DNA from: Alteromonas sp. IB21 | Lineage (GTDB): Bacteria; Pseudomonadota; Gammaproteobacteria; Enterobacterales; Alteromonadaceae | Length of the DNA stretch: 64,000 bases | Assembly: GCF_016405965.1 (NCBI RefSeq) | Contig: NZ_JAEFCD010000010.1 | Coordinates: forward strand, 57,350 to 121,349 | Reading direction: 5' to 3' | Shown here: in pieces, positions 35,349 to 45,166 of the stretch | How positions within the stretch are numbered: the first letter of the stretch is position 1 | How the letters are laid out: the number at the start of each line of letters is the position of its first letter | Notes under the pieces: model-generated | Seen by the model: only the letters and a program-made list of their open reading frames with translations | Database searches by the model: none | Told to the model about the DNA's origin: nothing | Position numbers and translations under genes: made by a program

Positions 35349-35588
35349 TTAGCGTTTGTTACTGATAAACGCCTTTGCTGAAGCGCCACTGTCTGACATT
35401 GATACACGCCATGTCATGCCGCTTTTTAAATCAACATCGATGGCTTTATTTTCCGCGTAAGTACCCATAGTGACAAATGTACCATCACAATCCAGTTGCA
35501 ATTCTAGCGTTGCCCCTGCTGCCACTAGCGCAATACTGCGTGTTTCATTGCTACCTGAAAAGGTTTCGTTGTGTTGTAATTCTCGCAT
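35349..35588 (-). CDS. small beta-rich virion protein
   Basis: 79 residues: RSIALVAAGATLELQLDCDGTFVTMGTYAENKAIDVDLKSGMTWRV reads as a series of beta-strands. Its size and position just downstream of the Ig-like gene suggest a small capsid decoration or tail component. No family recognised. Confidence 0.45.
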   Translation of the reverse strand: MRELQHNETFSGSNETRSIALVAAGATLELQLDCDGTFVTMGTYAENKAIDVDLKSGMTWRVSMSDSGASAKAFISNKR

Positions 35589-35600
35589 TTTATACTTCCT

Positions 35601-36254
35601 TTAAGAACGTAGTGTTTCACGTAGCGTTGGGCGAATTAAGCCAGTAGCGCCAATATTAACTGAGGGTATAAGGGTTTTTGTGGTTATTACAAACGCATCT
35701 GATACTTCATTAGAATTTGCATCTGTTGCAGTAATGGTTAATGTTTCTATTTCTTCGGTGGTTGCGGTACCACTTATCACGCCCGTAGACGCATTAAAGG
35801 TTAATCCATCGGGTAGCGTGCCGGTAAGTACGTATGTAAATGGTGTAAATGTGCCATCAAAAAACGCGGTCAAGTCGTAGCTAAACGCACTATCAATATA
35901 CGCATTTCTATCTGTTACCGGTGAAGCAAGCGATATAGGCGCATCTGTTGATGCCGCTTCAACGATAACCGTTCTTACTACCTCATCAGCCTGATTGCCT
36001 GCACTGTCTGACACATTGTAGGTGATGATATACGTAGCTGGCGTTGACGTATCAACCAAGCCTGCAACAACAATGTTGCCCGATATATCGCCATCTACGT
36101 TATCGCTCGCGGTTGCACCTGCATCAGTGTATGTATCACCTTCTGTGATTGTGACGCTGGCATCACCAAGTAATATGATAACAGGCTTTGCGGTGTCTCC
36201 GGCAGGCTCAGCAGATACCCACTGGTTGAAAGTACCCCACTGATTAAAAGTCAT
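35601..36254 (-). CDS. Ig-like virion surface protein
   Basis: 217 residues from ATG 36254, whose first bases overlap the stop of the preceding gene (TAATG). The first half has DNVDGDISGNIVVAGLVDTSTPATYIITYNVSDSAGNQA, the pattern of bacterial Ig-like (DUF5011/HYR-type) domains with the conserved GTYxVxYxxxDxxGN. The second half (DRNAYIDSAFSYDLTAFFDG...GLTFNASTGVISGTAT) matches a cadherin/putative Ig He_PIG-like domain. Such domains decorate phage tails or capsids and bind carbohydrates. Confidence 0.75.
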   Translation of the reverse strand: MTFNQWGTFNQWVSAEPAGDTAKPVIILLGDASVTITEGDTYTDAGATASDNVDGDISGNIVVAGLVDTSTPATYIITYNVSDSAGNQADEVVRTVIVEAASTDAPISLASPVTDRNAYIDSAFSYDLTAFFDGTFTPFTYVLTGTLPDGLTFNASTGVISGTATTEEIETLTITATDANSNEVSDAFVITTKTLIPSVNIGATGLIRPTLRETLRS

Positions 36255-38344
36255 TAAACAGTCACCCCTTTTATTCCGCAACCCTCACTCTCAAGTGTAT
36301 TACCACTATCAACATAACCTCGAAGAAGTGTACCAGCCGCTACTGACAGTCCTGTTATAGTCGCAGAGCCACCTGAGTATGCAACGTTGCCGCTAAATAC
36401 TTCATTGTCGTCAACGTCCATCAGGTATGTTTTATACGTCCCATCAGGTGCGCCAATATCTAAAGTAATATCAACAGTTACAGGTGGTACGCCCTCAGTA
36501 ACAGTAGTTTCAATCGTGATAGGCTCAACCATTACGGCTTGCGAATTATGCAACTCATCACCCGTAGGAAATGTAGTTTCATCTAAGTCTTGCCCTTGGT
36601 GGCTCCGTAGCTTAACTGTTCCAGTAGGAATTGACGCGAAAGTTAACACAATCTTATCGGGCGCTACGTATGAAATGCTTGTCGGGTTAGTCGTAGTTGA
36701 GAAATCATCGTTAGTTAACTCGTATAGACTTGTAGCAAGCGCCGGAACTGTTAACCCTGTACTACCATTCAGATTATGCGTGATAGTTACATCGCTACCA
36801 CTATACGTCGCTGATGTTGGGATTGGCCCGCGTCCGCTATTCCCTGCGCCATTAAACGCTGCTAGGAATGAATCAGAGAATCTAAGCACCTCAGTTACAT
36901 AGCCTTGGCTTGTACGGTGTAACCCGTCATCCATAGGCAAGTCCATAGACTGATGTGATATATAAACATCGCTAGTTTCATTTGCGTACTTGGTTTGCGC
37001 AGATCTAACGCCATCCCATCCTGATTCACTACCAGACCCACCAACGTTTCTACCAAGTTGCACGATAAACATAGGCAGCGTATCACTTGTCTGCCCTGTG
37101 CGAGATAATATATCAGCCCTTAATTCACTAAGGCGCGTTTCATAGGTTGCTTGAGTAGTGCCAGTATTGGACTCCCCCTGTCCCCACCAAAAACCATTAA
37201 GCTTCCCTCCTGCTGCTATCAATGCCGCTTGTCTATTGGCGTAGTTATCGCCTCCGATTAAATGCTGTTCAATTGCCGTTGCGCCAACTGCTGTTTCATA
37301 CGCAGCCACAACGCATCCTAACGACTGAGATATAGCGTTAAGCCCTGCATAAATACAGCCTCTATCTGTTGGCTGCTGATACTCAGAACCGTTAAACTTA
37401 ACCACGTCGTCTATTGGCGTGGCTGTAAGCGTACTATTCCAAATATTGTCTGTGTTACTCTGTCCCGCAAGCTCTATAACTAAACCAAACCCGATACGTA
37501 AAGAGGATGATTGAATGTTTGTGGCGTTTGAGTACCTAACAAGAATCTTGTAGTAAGGGCCGCGCGGGATATCAACTGCACCTGAGAATGTGCCGCCTGT
37601 TGGAGCTGCATCTAATGTAGTCCAATCAGTAACAACAGTGCCGCTCACAAACTCCTCTACGCGATACTCGATGACTGTTGGCGTAGTTACACCCTCGTAA
37701 GTTCCGCTGATTGTGTAGTTATAGGTAGGTCCAAACGTTGCGTAGACTTTTCTAGACGGTTCATTAGCAAGTGTAATTAGGTCGCTTGCTGTTGTACCCA
37801 AATCAAGGTCGTCAATGAATGGGTCCGATGTTTTACCATACATGCCAGCGTTAGTGCTGGTGTTGTCTGAAACAGATGAAATATCTACTGGTGAACCTGC
37901 GCTCACCCCGTTAACGAAAAGTTCTACTGTGTTATTTTCTCCGTCAACTTCAAGTCGAACAATATCACCTATAACGACAGGTACGCTGTAAGTTGCCAGT
38001 ATAGCCCTACTTCCGTTATTACTTGATAGGATGCTAACAGATGACGCACCACCCAGTCTTATTGATACCCAGTCCAGGCTGGACTCTGTCCTTACTGCGG
38101 GTCCGCCATCTCTATTAGTTCCTGCAAACTGATACTTCATCCGAACTTCTGAATACATGGACGTTGAGCTAGTATTGTAGCTCATCACTGTACCGTCAGT
38201 GGCGTCTAGGACAAGTTGCGCGCCTGTTATCCTGGCCGCATTTACGTTAGCAGAGAATTGACCATAAACGGTCCAGCCGGCAACGTCTTTTAGTAACGTG
38301 CCATCTGGATATTCTGAAAAGTATGTTTGAAATACTGACGCCAT
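36254..38344 (-). CDS. tail spike-type protein with SASA (sialate O-acetylesterase-like) esterase domain
   Basis: 696 residues. The N-terminal about 190 residues are a concanavalin-like beta sandwich (LEVDGENNTVELFVNG). Residues about 290-490 hold a GDSL/SASA hydrolase: ELAGQSNTDNIW gives the nucleophile Ser block, FWWGQGESNTG is the characteristic GQGES element and DGLHRTSQGY gives the DxxH catalytic pair. The C-terminal part is Ig-like. It probably deacetylates or cleaves surface polysaccharide during adsorption. No frameshift is seen. Confidence 0.8.
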   Translation of the reverse strand: MASVFQTYFSEYPDGTLLKDVAGWTVYGQFSANVNAARITGAQLVLDATDGTVMSYNTSSTSMYSEVRMKYQFAGTNRDGGPAVRTESSLDWVSIRLGGASSVSILSSNNGSRAILATYSVPVVIGDIVRLEVDGENNTVELFVNGVSAGSPVDISSVSDNTSTNAGMYGKTSDPFIDDLDLGTTASDLITLANEPSRKVYATFGPTYNYTISGTYEGVTTPTVIEYRVEEFVSGTVVTDWTTLDAAPTGGTFSGAVDIPRGPYYKILVRYSNATNIQSSSLRIGFGLVIELAGQSNTDNIWNSTLTATPIDDVVKFNGSEYQQPTDRGCIYAGLNAISQSLGCVVAAYETAVGATAIEQHLIGGDNYANRQAALIAAGGKLNGFWWGQGESNTGTTQATYETRLSELRADILSRTGQTSDTLPMFIVQLGRNVGGSGSESGWDGVRSAQTKYANETSDVYISHQSMDLPMDDGLHRTSQGYVTEVLRFSDSFLAAFNGAGNSGRGPIPTSATYSGSDVTITHNLNGSTGLTVPALATSLYELTNDDFSTTTNPTSISYVAPDKIVLTFASIPTGTVKLRSHQGQDLDETTFPTGDELHNSQAVMVEPITIETTVTEGVPPVTVDITLDIGAPDGTYKTYLMDVDDNEVFSGNVAYSGGSATITGLSVAAGTLLRGYVDSGNTLESEGCGIKGVTV

Positions 38345-38450
38345 TACAAGCCCCTATAAAATTAATAAACCTAGCACTCGCTTTAAGTAGGTGAAAAAGT
38401 CACCCCTCAACGCTATGCCGCCTACGGATTTAAAGATGCGTATCGCCATC

Positions 38451-38876
38451 TTAAATTCCCTCTTTCTCTTTCACTTCATCATTAAGAATTTCAAATGCTC
38501 TTACTGAAGTGAGTAGCTCAAATTGCACGAGCGAATTAATACCATCAATGGCCTCATCATCATCTAGGTCTATGAACCGTGCTGAGTTGACTTTAGCGAG
38601 AAACAGCCTAAGCATGGCGGCTTGTTCTCTTGATTGCTGTGTGCCTTGTGGATTATCAATAGAGGCTAAATCAATCGCCACATATTCAGCGGTAGTGAAG
38701 CGGTTGAGAAATGATTTAGGAGTAATACGCTTATCTTCTACGGGAGTGCTTTTAACGCCTTCAATGATGCGCTGGCCTTTATCGCCCTTGTCGGTCACGA
38801 TTTTATAGCGCTCACCTTCTTGTGGCTCTGCTTCAACCCACTCTTCATTGCGATAAGTAAAAGTAGTTGTAGTCAT
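38451..38876 (-). CDS. phage tail-associated protein, unrecognised
   Basis: 141 residues, with overlapping start/stop (ATGA-type junction) to the next gene. The C-terminal half (DEAIDGINSLVQFELLTSVRAFEILNDEVKEKEG) is helical. No family recognised. It is translated from a tight cluster with the fibre genes, so it may be a fibre assembly factor or minor virion protein. Confidence 0.45.
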   Translation of the reverse strand: MTTTTFTYRNEEWVEAEPQEGERYKIVTDKGDKGQRIIEGVKSTPVEDKRITPKSFLNRFTTAEYVAIDLASIDNPQGTQQSREQAAMLRLFLAKVNSARFIDLDDDEAIDGINSLVQFELLTSVRAFEILNDEVKEKEGI

Positions 38877-39211
38877 TATGCGTCTTCCTCGTAAAAGTAA
38901 ATGCTAAACCCAATATTTCCATTAGCATTACCTGTTCCTATCGCCTTACTGATTGAAATTGCTTCACCAACCCCACCCACAACTTCAAGCCTTGCTGGCT
39001 GGATATTATCAATTACGGTTCTGCCGCCACTCGTAACAGTTAATTGCCCAGCGGTTGTGCCATAACTATCAGCAATCAGCGTGACAAACTCATTAGATGC
39101 TGGCGTAAATGTGGCGTTATACGTACTACCTACTGTGGTGGTAGTGGCTTGAATGTCAGCGGTGCGATACCGCTTCCCGCCACTGCTTAAAAATTGCGAT
39201 AAATCTGCCAT
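38876..39211 (-). CDS. small tail-fibre-associated beta protein
   Basis: 111 residues; repeated TTTVGSTYNATFTP-like and VTVTSGGRTVIDNIQ beta-strand patterns suggest a beta-rich virion protein. It overlaps the fibre gene stop by one base (TAATG). No family recognised. Confidence 0.45.
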   Translation of the reverse strand: MADLSQFLSSGGKRYRTADIQATTTTVGSTYNATFTPASNEFVTLIADSYGTTAGQLTVTSGGRTVIDNIQPARLEVVGGVGEAISISKAIGTGNANGNIGFSIYFYEEDA

Positions 39212-41223
39212 TAGTTATAAATCCTCAAAAGACTGTGACCGCCCGTAAACACCAGTTCAACGGTGCACGCTACACCTGCGGGTATGTGATGGGATGATTC
39301 GCCTGAGCCGTTAGGCATATACATAGTTTGTCCTGCAACAAGGTTAAGTTGACCGCTCTTCACTTGTTTATGGATGATTAGCTTTTCATCTGCGGCAAAG
39401 GCACTGTCGTTGATGGTGCAGGTTGTATTACCCGTTGACGTGGTGACATACTCGGTGACACCTGCTAGGCGCGTAGCGGTAAAGCTGCCCGATACTCGTG
39501 TAACTACTTGCCCTTTTTGCGAGCTGGGCAATGCGCCAACGTCACTGGATGTTAATGTGATATTGCCTGTTAAGGCTTTGCCATTCACCTGCCGCGAGGT
39601 TGGCACACCGCCTAGTGTTGATAGTGTCGTTGAGCTAGATAACGCCCCTACATCACTGGCGTTTAGTGTGATATTGGTCGAAAGCGCTTTGCCATTTACT
39701 GTTCTGGTTGTGGGTACTGCGCCTAAACTTGCCGCATTAGGCTTGTTACTTAAATCGTTGTAACTGCCACTTGCCGCAACGGTAGCTAAATCGGTGGTTT
39801 GTACTGGGTTAGGTAGGTTAGCGGTTGTGTGAGGTGTGCCACCTTGAATTGTTACGGGCTTCTCAAAAACTACATCTCGCTTAAAATACACATCACCCGT
39901 TGCTCTTGATATGGTAAAAGTGGTGTGCTGGTAATCGCCCAAATCATCTCTACCTTGGAGCGACAAGTCACCACTTGAGTTGTTGGCGGTATAAAAAAGC
40001 CAGCGTGTCGTGCCTGCGCTGTCGGCAAATGTTATGCCTACGTACTCATTCAAAGTCTGAGGCATGATTAAAAGGCTGTCTGTACCATCATCTTTAATAG
40101 TTGCCTTGCCGTTAAATACCACCCCCCCAAGCGTTGTTAATGAGTTTAGTGTTGCATTACTGCTTTTAACAACGTAATCGCCGTGCCCATGACTTGCCGC
40201 TGCCGCGCCCACATCAGCCGCCGTAGGCTTGTTTAATAAATCGGTATAGCTTCCGCTGGTTGCAACGGTGGATAACCCTTGAATATCGCCCGTACCAATA
40301 ATGATGTTGGATGATAGCGCCTTGCCGTTGACGGTGCGTGTGCTGGGTACAAAATCACCATTGACCGTATCAAGAGTTTGTTGTGCGTAAGCCTCTGCCT
40401 CTTTTGCCCAATGGTAGGAAGAGTATTTGCCCCCGCTGTTAGGCACGAATTGGTTGTGTGCGTAGTTTGCAAAGTTGTCGGCTTTTGTGGCTGACGCGCT
40501 TGCGTTATTTGCCTGCGTTGTGGCGTTGCCTGCCTGTGTTGTGGCAAGGCTGACTTGCGTTGCAGCATCATCGACTTTCTCTTGTCCTGCTGCTTGCACG
40601 ATAGCAAGCTGCTCTTGCGCGATAATTGAGTAATGCTTGGCTGAGTAAAAGCCTGTTTCAACCTGCACATTCTTTGCAGCGTTAGCGTAATTTTGCGCCA
40701 GCGCTACCTTTGTTTGCGCTTCATCAACCTTAACTTGTGCCGCGTCTACCTTAGCTTGCCCTGCGGCTTCCACTAATGGGATTTGCGCTTCAGCGTGATT
40801 CGCCCAATGCTTTGCAGAGTAAAAGCCGTTTTCAACTTCAACATTATCCGCTTCATTGGCATAGCGCTGTGATAGCGTGGCAGATTCTTGTGCTTCTAGC
40901 GCATCTTCAGCCACTTGCGCTCGCCATGCTTCAATTTGGTTGTACCGCTGCTCGACTAATTCAAATTGCTCTAAGATGGTTGCAATCGGATAGAGCGCAA
41001 TATCGCCCGAAGTGTCGATGTAAATAAACGTATCGTTAACGGTTTGCTCTGGTATATTCGGATTGCCGCTGAAAGTTTCAGGCAGAAATACCGCGTGCTG
41101 AAGTCTATCGTGAAGTGCGTTAAATGCGCTTTCTTGCGTATCTAAATCGCTGTTATATTTGTCGGAACGAATAACCGTGCCCGATGTGACCGATGCCGGT
41201 CTGGTAAAGTAGGGGTTTGCCAT
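39211..41223 (-). CDS. tail fibre protein
   Basis: 670 residues. The N-terminal part has repeats of the type SATLSQRYANEADNVEVENGFYSAKHWA, found in tail-fibre collagen-like shafts, then an Ala/Thr-rich helical stem. From about residue 300, NGKALSSNIIIGTGDI and VNGKALTGNITLTSSDVGAL occur at least four times; these triple beta-helix fibre motifs are typical of host-range fibre stalks. The C-terminal 60 residues probably bind the receptor. This is the main adsorption protein together with the SASA protein. Confidence 0.75.
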   Translation of the reverse strand: MANPYFTRPASVTSGTVIRSDKYNSDLDTQESAFNALHDRLQHAVFLPETFSGNPNIPEQTVNDTFIYIDTSGDIALYPIATILEQFELVEQRYNQIEAWRAQVAEDALEAQESATLSQRYANEADNVEVENGFYSAKHWANHAEAQIPLVEAAGQAKVDAAQVKVDEAQTKVALAQNYANAAKNVQVETGFYSAKHYSIIAQEQLAIVQAAGQEKVDDAATQVSLATTQAGNATTQANNASASATKADNFANYAHNQFVPNSGGKYSSYHWAKEAEAYAQQTLDTVNGDFVPSTRTVNGKALSSNIIIGTGDIQGLSTVATSGSYTDLLNKPTAADVGAAAASHGHGDYVVKSSNATLNSLTTLGGVVFNGKATIKDDGTDSLLIMPQTLNEYVGITFADSAGTTRWLFYTANNSSGDLSLQGRDDLGDYQHTTFTISRATGDVYFKRDVVFEKPVTIQGGTPHTTANLPNPVQTTDLATVAASGSYNDLSNKPNAASLGAVPTTRTVNGKALSTNITLNASDVGALSSSTTLSTLGGVPTSRQVNGKALTGNITLTSSDVGALPSSQKGQVVTRVSGSFTATRLAGVTEYVTTSTGNTTCTINDSAFAADEKLIIHKQVKSGQLNLVAGQTMYMPNGSGESSHHIPAGVACTVELVFTGGHSLLRIYN

Positions 41224-42827
41224 TAGCGCCTGCGCCCTCTTGGTGTGAAGTGAACTATCATGGAATTGACAATGTGCGGCGGCTCAGTGGCGGCACTGCC
41301 AGAAAAGACCATTGAGACATTGCGAGAAACGCCATCAATGTAAAAATCAGAGGTGAACACGGATGCGGCAGACCAACGGGATTCATCCCATGTGGCCTCA
41401 TCCCAATACCCGCCGCCACCAGTTATGGTAATGTCTTTAGGGCGGTGATAAGGCACATCAGGTTCAGAGTAATCAAAATCAGGGATGCACGTTACACTTG
41501 CCGTGCCTACGGTGTCGGCTTCTATGACGACTTTACGCCAGCGCTTTTTAATGTCCGGTGCGCCAAAGTGCGCAAAAGCGGGGCGCAATACATAACCGAT
41601 AGGGTTGCCATCAAAGCTAAATCCTCGCTCCATCTGATAGACAAAGCCATCATCAGAGCCAAAGAATAAAACTTCTTTGCCGTTTTCATCCTCGCCCGAA
41701 TAGGCACAGCGAATAACCTTGCCAAAATCAAACGTTGAGAAACCTGCCACTTCACGCCCGAAGAAAGTACAAATAAGCCCCGTACCATCATCGAAACACC
41801 AACGTACTTGGTTCTTTTCTTTTATCGCAAAAGAAGCTGTAACACGGCGAGCGTATTGATTTAAGAACGGCTCAACTTTCTGGCTCATGGTAGCCATGTC
41901 GAAGTTACCAAACTCTTGAACACGGTTAAGGCGCGTCATACCTCTGTCATCGAGGTAAATGGAATCGCCTATGGTTTGCGCCGACCACTCGACTGCACCG
42001 GTAGTTTTCGACAAATCTTGTAGCTGAAAATCATCAATCGAAGTGCCATACAGCACATATGTACGATTACGACAAAACACAGCCATAGAATTATTAGCCT
42101 GTAAATCCAGCGCCGTGATTTCATCGCCGCAACCAATTTCCGCATTCCAGTTGTTTGTGCCGCCTGGTGTGCCCACTTTTGAAGTGACAAACGTACCGCC
42201 TTCATAGCTATTCACCATAATTTGAGAAGAAAGCACTTCAATGTGTGTGGGGTATTTCCCTGCAAAGGGGCCTGCTAACTGTGTAAACGTGGTACCGGTA
42301 AATTCAAATAAATCGTTTTTACCATCTACGCCATACAGATAAATGGTGTCTGTACCCGCAGCGAAGTTCGCAATCGCAAATTCGTATCTGCCGCCAGGGT
42401 TTAATGTAGGCGTTGTGACGACTTGCCAGCCTGTATTGCTGGACTTATACATAACGCATTCGGTACCCGCCGCATTATCACGAAACGCATACACAGTGTC
42501 TTTGTATTGCACGACACCGCGAATAGGGCCACTACCTGGCACAATATCAATAGCGCTTCGCCGCGTGGCCTTCTCAGCCTGCACCGCATCAAACTCAGTA
42601 ACATCATCACTAAACGGATGCCCTGGTAAGTCTTTCGCTAATACTTGGCTAGGCGCTGGCCTTCCGTCAAAGCGCTCATAGCCTAAAATGCGCTGATAGC
42701 GTGCCAGCGTATTCACTTCGTAGTTAAATAGCTGTATCGCTTCCCCTGGCTCCATTTCTAACACGGACGCGCCAAGGTTTAGACCGCCTCTGAAAAGCAC
42801 AGGGGCAGTTTGCGTTCTTGATGGCAT
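41223..42827 (-). CDS. head-to-tail or tail-hub protein
   Basis: 534 residues, beta-rich, no clear catalytic motif; reads like the podovirus tail-stabilisation/hub class (long beta segments with many Gly/Asp turns, such as GVVQYKDTVYAFRDNAAG). It sits between the 211-residue connector gene and the fibre gene, and abuts both (TAATG with the fibre gene). Assignment is by order; an alternative is a tail tubular protein. Confidence 0.5.
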   Translation of the reverse strand: MPSRTQTAPVLFRGGLNLGASVLEMEPGEAIQLFNYEVNTLARYQRILGYERFDGRPAPSQVLAKDLPGHPFSDDVTEFDAVQAEKATRRSAIDIVPGSGPIRGVVQYKDTVYAFRDNAAGTECVMYKSSNTGWQVVTTPTLNPGGRYEFAIANFAAGTDTIYLYGVDGKNDLFEFTGTTFTQLAGPFAGKYPTHIEVLSSQIMVNSYEGGTFVTSKVGTPGGTNNWNAEIGCGDEITALDLQANNSMAVFCRNRTYVLYGTSIDDFQLQDLSKTTGAVEWSAQTIGDSIYLDDRGMTRLNRVQEFGNFDMATMSQKVEPFLNQYARRVTASFAIKEKNQVRWCFDDGTGLICTFFGREVAGFSTFDFGKVIRCAYSGEDENGKEVLFFGSDDGFVYQMERGFSFDGNPIGYVLRPAFAHFGAPDIKKRWRKVVIEADTVGTASVTCIPDFDYSEPDVPYHRPKDITITGGGGYWDEATWDESRWSAASVFTSDFYIDGVSRNVSMVFSGSAATEPPHIVNSMIVHFTPRGRRR

Positions 42828-42830
42828 GGC

Positions 42831-43466
42831 TTACTCGAAAGTGATTTGCGGTTGTTCGGTTTGGCTAATGAGGTTTATCCATTGATTAAACTCGGCCAAC
42901 TTCACTTGAAATAGGTAGGTGTCTTCTTCGTAGTGCGCATAGAGCATCAGCGCGCGGCATACAATAGCTTCATGGTATTCTTCGGGCAAAAGGGGTTTAT
43001 CTACACCGTTGACCAACTGCACCGGCTTACGGTAATAATCAATCGTAACGGTGCCAACTTCGGCTGGTATAGGAAACAGCAATATCTTTTCATCAGGGCG
43101 AACAATGAAGTAGGTCGGTATACCGTGTTCATCATCTTTGCCTGCGGCCTTCACTTCACGCTGATACCAATCCCAATCACGCTCAATAAGCGTTTTGGTG
43201 TTGTAGCGAAACGTAGCAATGCTGCGCGGTTTGACTAAGCCAAAATCGGCAGGGAAATACTCCCCCACCATTTTGATAGTGTTACCGCTACCCTGCGCCC
43301 ACAGAAAACGCCAGTCTTTATTTTTGAGTTGTATCTCATTGTTAGCTTGTTTTACCCACGACACAATACGAGAGAGAATGCCTGATTGGCCGGTAACGGC
43401 TGTCGGCCCTTCTCCCGATACGCCAGCGTCTTGCCTCACACGTTGACACAACTCAAGAAAATTCAC
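42831..43466 (-). CDS. head-tail connector/adaptor protein
   Basis: 211 residues starting MNFLELCQRVRQDAGVSGEGPTAVTGQSG, a pattern known from small connector proteins (P22 gp4-like/podovirus tail adaptor) located right after the capsid genes. WAQGSGNTIKMV and YYRKPVQLVNGVDKPLLPEEYHEAIVCRALMLYAHYEED are typical. It probably closes the portal and links it to the tail. It abuts the genes either side. Confidence 0.65.
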   Translation of the reverse strand: MNFLELCQRVRQDAGVSGEGPTAVTGQSGILSRIVSWVKQANNEIQLKNKDWRFLWAQGSGNTIKMVGEYFPADFGLVKPRSIATFRYNTKTLIERDWDWYQREVKAAGKDDEHGIPTYFIVRPDEKILLFPIPAEVGTVTIDYYRKPVQLVNGVDKPLLPEEYHEAIVCRALMLYAHYEEDTYLFQVKLAEFNQWINLISQTEQPQITFE

Positions 43467-43870
43467 TAGCGTACCTCGCGAACCTGATAGGCGTAAGGCT
43501 GGATGGTGATGGTTTCCATCGTGTCTTCATCAAGCACGTCTTTTTTTATGTTCTCTATGGTTGGCAGTAAGTAGCGAGGGCATTTCGCGCGTTCACCGCG
43601 CTTAAAACGGAATGACTTACCATTTACGCCCACGTAAACCGGCTGTTTATCGTCTTTGTCTTTTTGAAACATGATTTCAACAAACTTACTTTGCAACTCA
43701 CCTTCAAGTGGTGCGTTATCGGCGTTGTCTGCATCATCTTTACCCAGTGCTTCTTTTAGCTTTTTACGCAGGGTTTCCGCGTTGGCTTTTGGGTTGTAGT
43801 CTGCCTCTAACGCATCAAGTTGTTCTTTTAGTTCTGCTGCGCTTAGCGCGTCGATATTGATATCGCTCAT
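43466..43870 (-). CDS. small acidic virion/assembly protein
   Basis: 134 residues from ATG 43870 (GGAG nine bases before it), overlapping the next gene start by one base. N-terminal DALSAAELKEQLDALEADYNPKANAETLRKKLKEALG resembles a SAP/HeH-like helix-extended-helix DNA-binding motif found in phage structural proteins. The rest is beta-rich. A possible head-completion protein. Confidence 0.5.
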   Translation of the reverse strand: MSDINIDALSAAELKEQLDALEADYNPKANAETLRKKLKEALGKDDADNADNAPLEGELQSKFVEIMFQKDKDDKQPVYVGVNGKSFRFKRGERAKCPRYLLPTIENIKKDVLDEDTMETITIQPYAYQVREVR

Positions 43871-43929
43871 TGTTATTTGCTCCAAGGGAGGGTTATGTAC
43901 ATGGGTTAGGCTGGCTAACCGATAGACAC

Positions 43930-43955
43930 AAAAAAAGGGGCCGTTAAGCCCCTTT
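43930..43955 (-). terminator. Rho-independent terminator downstream of the capsid gene
   Basis: On the minus strand AAAGGGGC pairs with GCCCCTTT, loop TTAACG, followed by TTTTTTT. It lies just after the major capsid gene stop, so capsid mRNA can end here while lower levels read on into tail genes. Confidence 0.88.
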
Positions 43956-43967
43956 AGTGATTAGGTG

Positions 43968-44969
43968 TTATGCGAGGTCGGTGATACCGACTTCCACACG
44001 GCATAGCCATGCTTGGTTTAAGATCAACGCATCGAAGTAAGTTTTCCAACCTACTGAACCGCGCTGACCTAGCGGATCAGAATCTGACGCGGTGCCAGGG
44101 TTCACAACCATTGGCGAGAACGCTTTAGAGCCACGCAATGCAACGTGACCAAATGCGTCTTTGCCGATGTAAACCACAGGGTATACGTCCACGTTTGAGC
44201 CATCTGACTGAACCATGCCGTTAGCAGTTGTGCTACCTTCACCCACGAATGGGTTAAGAACCGGCGAGCAGATGTAGCGCACATCTTCAACCTTGCCGAT
44301 TTCATGCGGCAATGCTTCCATTGAGCCGTATTTCTCGCACGGTACAAAGCCTGCCATTTCACGAATATCCGCTTCACAGTCAGTGTGTGCAAACGCTAGG
44401 AACGCTGGCGCAATTTGCTCAGTGCCGTACTTCACAGTAGATGACACTTTGCTGGTGACCTTCTTGGCGCGCTCATTTTTAAGATGGCGAACCACAGCGC
44501 GTTGTAGCGTGGTAGTAAGCTTGGTGTTTACCGCGCTGCGAGCCGTGCCGTTTGCGTAGTACACGTTTGAACCACCACAGATAGCGCCCCATAACAACAG
44601 CTCTTTCATTTCTGCGGCTTGCTCACCACAGAGTTCCGTTGCATCTTTCAGCACCGGATCTTCTGCAATATCTTGCACGCGGTCTGTGATACCCACTACA
44701 TCACCGTACTGCTTCAGTTGCGCAGGCACAGTTTCATACTGCATTGCACGCTTGGACGGTGACACGCCTTCAGTCAGTGGTGTAGTGATAGTGTCTAATG
44801 GAAGAGGGATAGGACGGCGAAACTTTGGTGTGTCCGAAGTGTTCTTAGGAACGGGTTGTGTCATACCGTATTGCGCAAGCACTTCGATAGGGCGCGCATG
44901 GTCAAGCATATTTTTTACAGCCCACGCAGTTGTACGCTGCGATAAGCCAGAGAAAGTAGTATTAGGCAT
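43968..44969 (-). CDS. major capsid protein, N4-gp56 family
   Basis: 333 residues. The N-terminal start MPNTTFSGLSQRTTAWAVKNMLDHARPIEVLAQYGMTQPVP and the IPLPLDTITTPLTEGVSPS and GDVVGITDRVQDIAEDPVLKDATE segments are characteristic of N4-gp56 family capsid proteins of podoviruses. It forms the icosahedral shell. It is separated from the scaffold gene by about 200 bases and followed by a terminator, which fits high expression. Confidence 0.82.
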   Translation of the reverse strand: MPNTTFSGLSQRTTAWAVKNMLDHARPIEVLAQYGMTQPVPKNTSDTPKFRRPIPLPLDTITTPLTEGVSPSKRAMQYETVPAQLKQYGDVVGITDRVQDIAEDPVLKDATELCGEQAAEMKELLLWGAICGGSNVYYANGTARSAVNTKLTTTLQRAVVRHLKNERAKKVTSKVSSTVKYGTEQIAPAFLAFAHTDCEADIREMAGFVPCEKYGSMEALPHEIGKVEDVRYICSPVLNPFVGEGSTTANGMVQSDGSNVDVYPVVYIGKDAFGHVALRGSKAFSPMVVNPGTASDSDPLGQRGSVGWKTYFDALILNQAWLCRVEVGITDLA

Positions 44970-45166
44970 AATAATTATCCAAATTGAATTGAGTTAAACG
45001 AGATAAAAACCGTTGAACCGTTTTCGCAGAGGACAAGCGCAGCCCGTGTGAGCGGCTTTCGCGGCTCTTGGCTAGTTGGTCGTCTATTGAAGTTGGTTGT
45101 TTCGGGTAAGGGTTAAGGGTTATTGAAAAGCGTTTATTTCAGCGGCAGAGGGTGCGGCTTACTTAT

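Noticed and set aside
45000..45166. Short repeats between scaffold and capsid genes
   Set aside because: ACCGTT is repeated twice and a small hairpin is possible, but nothing strong enough to call a promoter or terminator.
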